In this document: one piece after another, positions 7,598 to 10,888 of the stretch
Numbering within the stretch: position 1 is the stretch's first letter
How the letters are laid out: each line of letters begins with the position of its first letter
Source of the DNA: Desulfobacterales bacterium
GTDB taxonomy: Bacteria > Desulfobacterota > Desulfobacteria > Desulfobacterales > BuS5
Reading direction: 5' to 3'
DNA: 10,888 nucleotides
Assembly: GCA_016735355.1 (NCBI GenBank)
Contig: JAERRQ010000203.1
Location: 1 to 10,888 of the forward strand
Made by a program: the position numbers and the translations under genes
The notes under the pieces: generated by a model
The model's input: only the letters and a program-made list of their open reading frames with translations
Database searches by the model: none
What the model was told of the DNA's origin: nothing

Positions 7598-7615
7598 ACA
7601 TTTTTATAGAAATGT
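7598..7615. promoter_or_regulatory. Candidate TetR-family operator, distal copy
   Basis: ACATTTTTATAGAAATGT is an 18-bp palindrome broken by a single base pair (T opposite G). Its core TTTTTATAGAAA matches the second site at 7659-7670 in 11 of 12 bases. It lies between the divergent hsp20 and tetR genes and overlaps TTGACA (7595-7600). The length and symmetry fit TetR-family operators; that the adjacent regulator binds here is inference. Confidence 0.45.
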
Positions 7616-7658
7616 TATTTTTTTATAAAAACCGACTGACTGCTCAATCAATTTTTGA

Positions 7659-7670
7659 TTTCTATAGAAA
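7659..7670. promoter_or_regulatory. Candidate TetR-family operator, proximal copy
   Basis: TTTCTATAGAAA is a perfect 12-bp palindrome ending 9 bases before the ATG of the TetR-family gene at 7680, so a bound repressor would cover its ribosome-binding region. Its centre is 58 bases from that of the distal copy at 7598-7615. No strong Shine-Dalgarno sequence is seen here; AGAAAG within and just after the palindrome is the nearest. Confidence 0.45.
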
Positions 7671-7679
7671 GAAAACATT

Positions 7680-8261
7680 ATGTCTAAAAAAGAAGCTATT
7701 ATTCAGGCCGCAACATATCTTTTTTCCCGCAAGGGATTCAAAAATACACGCATGGTTGAGATTTCAACACTGACAGGGGCGGCTGAAGGTACAATTTTTT
7801 ATCATTTCAAAAACAAGGAAGACCTTTTTCTGTCTATTCTTGAAAAATTTAAAAAAGATATTACAAACAGATTTGAGCTATACATCAGAAAGAATGAATT
7901 CAAAAACGGCCTTGACATGATAGAAAAGGCAGTAGCTTTTTATCTTAATTTAGCCGGTACCATGGAGGACAGGTTTCTTCTTCTTCACCGGCATGATGCT
8001 TATGAGCTTGCGGAGGCAAATCCGGTCTGCAGGGGTTATCTTGACACTATTTATACGTGTTTATTAAATATATTTGAACGTGCCGTTTTGCGCGGACAAA
8101 AAGATGGATCTATCCGTGATACGCCCGCACAAAAAGCTTCATTAATAGTTCTCAGCATGGTCGATGGCCTTGTGCGGTTGAATACATATAACCTTTACCA
8201 TGCTGACGCTCTTTATGGGGAATTAATTGAGTCAGTGAGAAGGATGCTGCGAAAGAGTTAA
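7680..8261 (+). CDS. TetR/AcrR-family transcriptional regulator
   Basis: This 193-residue protein has the typical TetR-family length. The N-terminal helix-turn-helix (about 5-50) reads IIQAATYLFSRKGFKNTRMVEI, then the recognition-helix region GAAEGTIFYHFKNKEDL. The rest is an all-helical ligand and dimerisation domain with little sequence conservation; the ligand cannot be predicted. TetR proteins are usually repressors released by a small molecule. The gene is divergent from hsp20-lon-rlpA and precedes the SulP permease gene on the same strand by 254 bases, so either could be a target besides its own gene. Two similar palindromes upstream suggest autorepression. The ATG at 7680 is the first in frame and gives the expected N-terminus. 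Confidence 0.92.
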   Translation: MSKKEAIIQAATYLFSRKGFKNTRMVEISTLTGAAEGTIFYHFKNKEDLFLSILEKFKKDITNRFELYIRKNEFKNGLDMIEKAVAFYLNLAGTMEDRFLLLHRHDAYELAEANPVCRGYLDTIYTCLLNIFERAVLRGQKDGSIRDTPAQKASLIVLSMVDGLVRLNTYNLYHADALYGELIESVRRMLRKS

Positions 8262-8270
8262 TCTGTATTG

Positions 8271-8301
8271 AGCGGTTAGCCTTTAGCTGTCAGCTCTTAG
8301 C
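8271..8301. repeat. Heptad-phased AGC repeat with inverted partner at 8387-8396
   Basis: AGC occurs at 8271, 8278, 8285, 8292 and 8299, exactly every 7 bases: AGCggtt, AGCcttt, AGCtgtc, AGCtctt, AGCttaa. At the other side of the spacer GCT occurs at 8387 and 8394, the same phase on the opposite strand. TTAGCTGTCAGC (8283-8294) and GCTAACAGCTAA (8387-8398) are inverted copies with 11 of 12 positions complementary. Similar heptamer repeats occur between genes in many bacteria. The arrangement could fold as a ~116-base hairpin-flanked unit; whether it is mobile cannot be seen. Confidence 0.5.
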
Positions 8302-8337
8302 TTAATGATTACAAGATGTTTTACGATTACCGATTTC

Positions 8338-8350
8338 CACCCATTGGGTG
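8338..8350. promoter_or_regulatory. Perfect 13-bp palindrome upstream of the SulP gene
   Basis: CACCCATTGGGTG is a 6+1+6 perfect inverted repeat located 165 bases before the SulP start codon. It could be a regulator site or a small hairpin in the tetR 3' region. It differs from the TTTYTATAGAAA palindromes, so it is unlikely to be a site of the same regulator. Confidence 0.25.
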
Positions 8351-8370
8351 TTGTTGTTTACTGATGTAAT

Positions 8371-8388
8371 GCCTTGATTTTTCAAGGC
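8371..8388. terminator. Hairpin between tetR and the SulP gene, weak terminator candidate
   Basis: GCCTTGA and TCAAGGC form a perfect 7-bp stem with a TTTT loop. No T-run follows on either strand, so intrinsic termination is doubtful. The right arm runs directly into the inverted heptad repeat at 8387. It may end tetR transcription by another mechanism or simply be part of the repeat unit. Confidence 0.3.
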
Positions 8389-8515
8389 TAACAGCTAATC
8401 GATCAACTTAGGTTAATTTCCATCCGGCAAATTTGAACCTGACGCATAAATTGTGGAAAATCAGCAATTTTTATTCAGGTATTTTTTAAAAATTAAAAGA
8501 TAAAGGTAATAAACA

Positions 8516-10630
8516 ATGCTCAATAATTTTTTTCCCTTTCTCGGCTGGTTTAAAAATTACGGCTCCGACAGCCTGAGAATAGATGCTCTTTCAGGACTTA
8601 CAGTCGCCCTGGTCTTAATCCCCCAATCCATGGCTTACGCGCAATTGGCAGGATTGCCGCCATATTACGGTCTTTATGCTTCGTTTCTACCCCCCATGCT
8701 TGCAGCACTGTTCGGGTCAAGCCGCCAGCTGGCTACAGGGCCGGTAGCTGTAGTCTCGCTCATGACAGCCGCTACCCTTGAACCTCTGGCTGCTGCAGGA
8801 AGTGAAGGATACATAGCTTATGCTATTTTGCTGGCCTTTATGGTCGGCACCTTCCAGCTTATCCTTGGCGTGTGCAGACTAGGTCTTATTGTTAATTTTC
8901 TTTCCCATCCTGTTGTTAATGGATTTACAAACGCGGCCGCCATTATTATTGCCTCATCGCAATTGTCAAAAATGTTTGGTGTCCATGTTGATAAGGCTGA
9001 GCACCACTATGAAACGATATGGCGAGTCTGTCAGGCAGCCGTTCATTATACCCACTGGCCGACTCTTGTATTAGGTTTGCTGGCTTTTGGTATTATGTAC
9101 GGTCTGCGTAAAATATCGCCTAAAATACCTAATGTCCTCGTAGCAGTAGTGCTAACCATACTTATCTCATGGGCTATCGGTTTTGAACATAATCTGGTTG
9201 TGGATATTAAAGCTATCAAATCTCCGGATGCCCGGGTGCTGATTGCGGATTTCAATAAAAACGTAGAGGATGCAGCTATACTTGTCAATGAGCGATCCGA
9301 GGTTAATCTTGCTCTGGATGAAGCCGGCAAATCCCACGAGATAATGGCCTTGCTCGATGCTGAACATAATGCTAAAGTGCTTAACGAAACTATAAATATA
9401 TTTAAAGAAAAAATACACCATAGCCGCAAAATTCTCAGGGAGTTATTATTTGAGGGCGTAGAGCAGCCTAATGGTTCTATAAAATTTTATTTTAAAGGAG
9501 CGCTCCCACCTGATCTCAAAAATGATGGCCGGCAATGGAGAATCAAGGTAGGCAACAGCCCTCTTGATCCGGATAAGCTGTTAATGACCGGCGGCGGTGC
9601 AGTGGTAGGCGAGATCCCCAAGGGTCTGCCGGAGCTAACCGTTCCTGAATTCGACTTTAAAATTATTTTACACCTCTTGCCCTTTACAGCCATAATTTCA
9701 CTTCTGGGCTTTATGGAAGCAATCTCTATCGCAAAGGCAATGGCCGCAAAAACAGGCCAGCGCCTCGACCCCAACCAGGAACTAATAGGTCAGGGTATAG
9801 CCAATATTATCGGTGCCGTTGGAAAGAGTTATCCTGTTTCAGGATCGTTTTCCAGATCTGCTGTCAACCTGCAGGCCGGGGCTGTCTCCGGGTTATCTAG
9901 CGTCTTTACAAGCATTGCTGTTATTATTGTGCTCCTGTTTTTTACCCCTTTACTTTATAACCTCCCACAGTCGGTGCTGGCGGCTGTTATTATGATGGCG
10001 GTTATAGGGCTTGTTAATATCTCCGGTTTTATTCATGCCTGGAAGGTTCAGTGGTATGATGGGGCTATTTCCATAATTTCATTTATCTGTACCCTTATGT
10101 TTGCGCCTCATTTAGAAAAAGGGATTGAAATCGGAGTTGCACTTTCCTTGCTCGTATTTTTATTCAAGAGCATGAGGCCGACTCTCTCCTCCCTTTCAAG
10201 GGCTCCGGATAAATCTCTACGGGATTGCATTGAACACGGTCTCGAAGAATGCGAGTTTGTGGCCATGATTCGTTTTGAGGGCCCCCTTTTCTTTGCCAGC
10301 GCCAGCCATATCGAAGATCAGGCACTGGAACTCTTGCTCAGGAAGAAAAAACTTAAACATATAATAATTGTTGCCAACGGGATTAGTGATATTGACGCAT
10401 CGGGTGAGGATACATTATCGTTGTTTATTGACAATGTAAGAAGCTCTGGTATAGATATTTCTTTTAGTGGTGTGAATGAGACGGTTATGAAGATTATGAC
10501 GCGCACCCACTTATTAGCTAAAATAGGCGAAGATCATATCTATCCGACCATGGAAAATGCTTTAAATATAATCCACAGCCAGGCGCACAAAGATGAATGG
10601 GAAGATACCTGTCCACTCATGAACCTATAA
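8516..10630 (+). CDS. SulP/SLC26-family inorganic anion transporter with STAS domain and large internal insertion
   Basis: This 704-residue inner-membrane permease belongs to the SulP family (sulfate, bicarbonate or other small anions). The usual length is about 550-600. Residues 20-222 hold seven membrane segments with family signatures: GLTVALVLIPQSMAYAQLAG, YYGLYASFLP, GPVAVVS and NFLSHPVVNGFTNA. Residues about 227-358 are a hydrophilic insertion, mainly helical (240-312) then short strands (320-345), between segments 7 and 8. By the 7+7 SLC26 fold this loop faces the periplasm. The core resumes at VVGEIPKGLP, followed by GQRLDPNQELIGQG and YPVSGSFSRSAVN. The cytoplasmic STAS domain (about 575-690) has IRFEGPLFFASA and DIDASGEDTL, whose Ser629 is at the position phosphorylated in anti-sigma-antagonist relatives. 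AAGG lies 9 bases before the ATG. A cytidylate-kinase-like gene follows after 146 bases. Confidence 0.92.
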   Translation: MLNNFFPFLGWFKNYGSDSLRIDALSGLTVALVLIPQSMAYAQLAGLPPYYGLYASFLPPMLAALFGSSRQLATGPVAVVSLMTAATLEPLAAAGSEGYIAYAILLAFMVGTFQLILGVCRLGLIVNFLSHPVVNGFTNAAAIIIASSQLSKMFGVHVDKAEHHYETIWRVCQAAVHYTHWPTLVLGLLAFGIMYGLRKISPKIPNVLVAVVLTILISWAIGFEHNLVVDIKAIKSPDARVLIADFNKNVEDAAILVNERSEVNLALDEAGKSHEIMALLDAEHNAKVLNETINIFKEKIHHSRKILRELLFEGVEQPNGSIKFYFKGALPPDLKNDGRQWRIKVGNSPLDPDKLLMTGGGAVVGEIPKGLPELTVPEFDFKIILHLLPFTAIISLLGFMEAISIAKAMAAKTGQRLDPNQELIGQGIANIIGAVGKSYPVSGSFSRSAVNLQAGAVSGLSSVFTSIAVIIVLLFFTPLLYNLPQSVLAAVIMMAVIGLVNISGFIHAWKVQWYDGAISIISFICTLMFAPHLEKGIEIGVALSLLVFLFKSMRPTLSSLSRAPDKSLRDCIEHGLEECEFVAMIRFEGPLFFASASHIEDQALELLLRKKKLKHIIIVANGISDIDASGEDTLSLFIDNVRSSGIDISFSGVNETVMKIMTRTHLLAKIGEDHIYPTMENALNIIHSQAHKDEWEDTCPLMNL

Positions 10631-10671
10631 AATGTCACATAAATAATTTTACTGCGTCGTTATCGGTCGTT

Positions 10672-10688
10672 GGAGTATTACATACGCC
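10672..10688. repeat. Imperfect hairpin within the SulP-to-kinase spacer
   Basis: GGAGTAT and ATACGCC can pair over 6 of 7 positions around a TAC loop, inside a GC-richer block (about 10651-10710, TGCGTCGTTATCGG to CTCCGGCC) that contrasts with the AT-rich surroundings. The block looks like the kind of dispersed intergenic repeat seen in deltaproteobacterial genomes, but that impression is from memory and only one copy lies in this window. The rest of the 146-base spacer shows a possible -10 (TATATT, 10733-10738) without a convincing -35. Confidence 0.25.
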
Positions 10689-10776
10689 TTCCTTCCTCCC
10701 TCCGGCCTTGTGAAATTAATTATCTGACAACCTATATTTTGATTTGTTTGATCAATTAACCAAAAAGGAAACACAA

Positions 10777-10888
10777 ATGGCTATTGTTACGATATTCAGC
10801 GGCGCCTTCTGTACTAAAGACGCCGTAGTGCGAGAAATTATTTCAGGCAACGGATTTAAACTCATTACCGATAAAGATATTGTTGCTC
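10777..10888 (+). CDS. Cytidylate-kinase-like P-loop protein, N-terminal part (cut by window end)
   Basis: Only the first 37 codons are present. MAIVTIFSGAFCTKDAVV followed by GFKLITDKDIVA fits the start of the cytidylate-kinase-like family (AAA_26 type), in which a first strand MAIITIS leads to a nucleotide-binding loop and then a 'D(R/K)D(I/V)' stretch. Here the loop GAFCTKD lacks the canonical G-K-S/T ending, as is common in this family, so true CMP kinase activity should not be assumed. AAAAAGGA lies 7 bases before the ATG, a good ribosome-binding site. It follows the SulP gene on the same strand after 146 bases and may share its physiology. Assignment from so short a piece is tentative. 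Confidence 0.6.
   Translation, partial: MAIVTIFSGAFCTKDAVVREIISGNGFKLITDKDIVA

Noticed and set aside
7407..7601. 64-codon minus-strand open frame between hsp20 and tetR
   Set aside because: It has no ribosome-binding site, no recognisable domain and an odd composition, and its start overlaps a TetR operator candidate. It more likely belongs to the hsp20 leader and promoter region.
7595..7629. TTGACA with TATAAA as the tetR promoter
   Set aside because: The spacer is 23 bases, too long for a standard promoter; no better pair could be fixed in this AT-rich stretch.
8271..8400. CRISPR array or integron-like array
   Set aside because: The repeats are 7-base phased triplets without spacers of constant length, and no cas or integrase gene is nearby.

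Overview
The window looks like a chromosomal segment of a moderately AT-rich Gram-negative bacterium, most likely a sulfate-reducing deltaproteobacterium (Desulfobacterota, Desulfobacterales-like). This is an inference from gene content and protein style: a NifA-type sigma-54 activator with a receiver/kinase pair, a small heat-shock protein next to Lon, an RlpA lipoprotein, a SulP anion permease and a cytidylate-kinase-like P-loop protein. No rRNA, tRNA, CRISPR array, transposase or phage gene is visible.

Left part (1-3766, all + strand). The window opens in the C-terminal end of a DASS/SLC13-type anion transporter, whose frame is broken by a degenerate ~30-32 bp tandem repeat in the first 72 bases. 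A signalling cassette follows: a soluble receiver-histidine kinase protein, a stand-alone receiver protein, and a GAF-AAA+-Fis activator of the NifA type. A well-spaced sigma-54 (-24/-12) promoter candidate lies just before the activator gene, inside a split inverted repeat, so the activator may control its own synthesis. The kinase and receiver genes are close enough to be cotranscribed.

Middle part (3770-7390, all - strand). hsp20, lon and rlpA run in that order with gaps of 35 and 13 bases and look like an operon for protein quality control plus one envelope lipoprotein. The rlpA and activator genes converge with only 3 bases between their stop codons. Two recurrent start-call problems were resolved from ribosome-binding sites: Lon starts at the ATG at 6908 and RlpA at a TTG at 4537.

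Right part (7680-10888, + strand). A TetR-family regulator is divergent from hsp20. The intergenic region holds two copies of a TTTYTATAGAAA palindrome that are good candidates for its operators. After a 254-base spacer full of heptad-phased AGC repeats and small hairpins comes a SulP permease with a C-terminal STAS domain. It carries an unusual soluble insertion of about 130 residues between membrane segments 7 and 8. The window ends in the first 37 codons of a cytidylate-kinase-like protein.

The strongest leads are the SulP insertion, the sigma-54 promoter with its inverted repeat, and the twin TetR operators. No complete new defence or mobile system is apparent.
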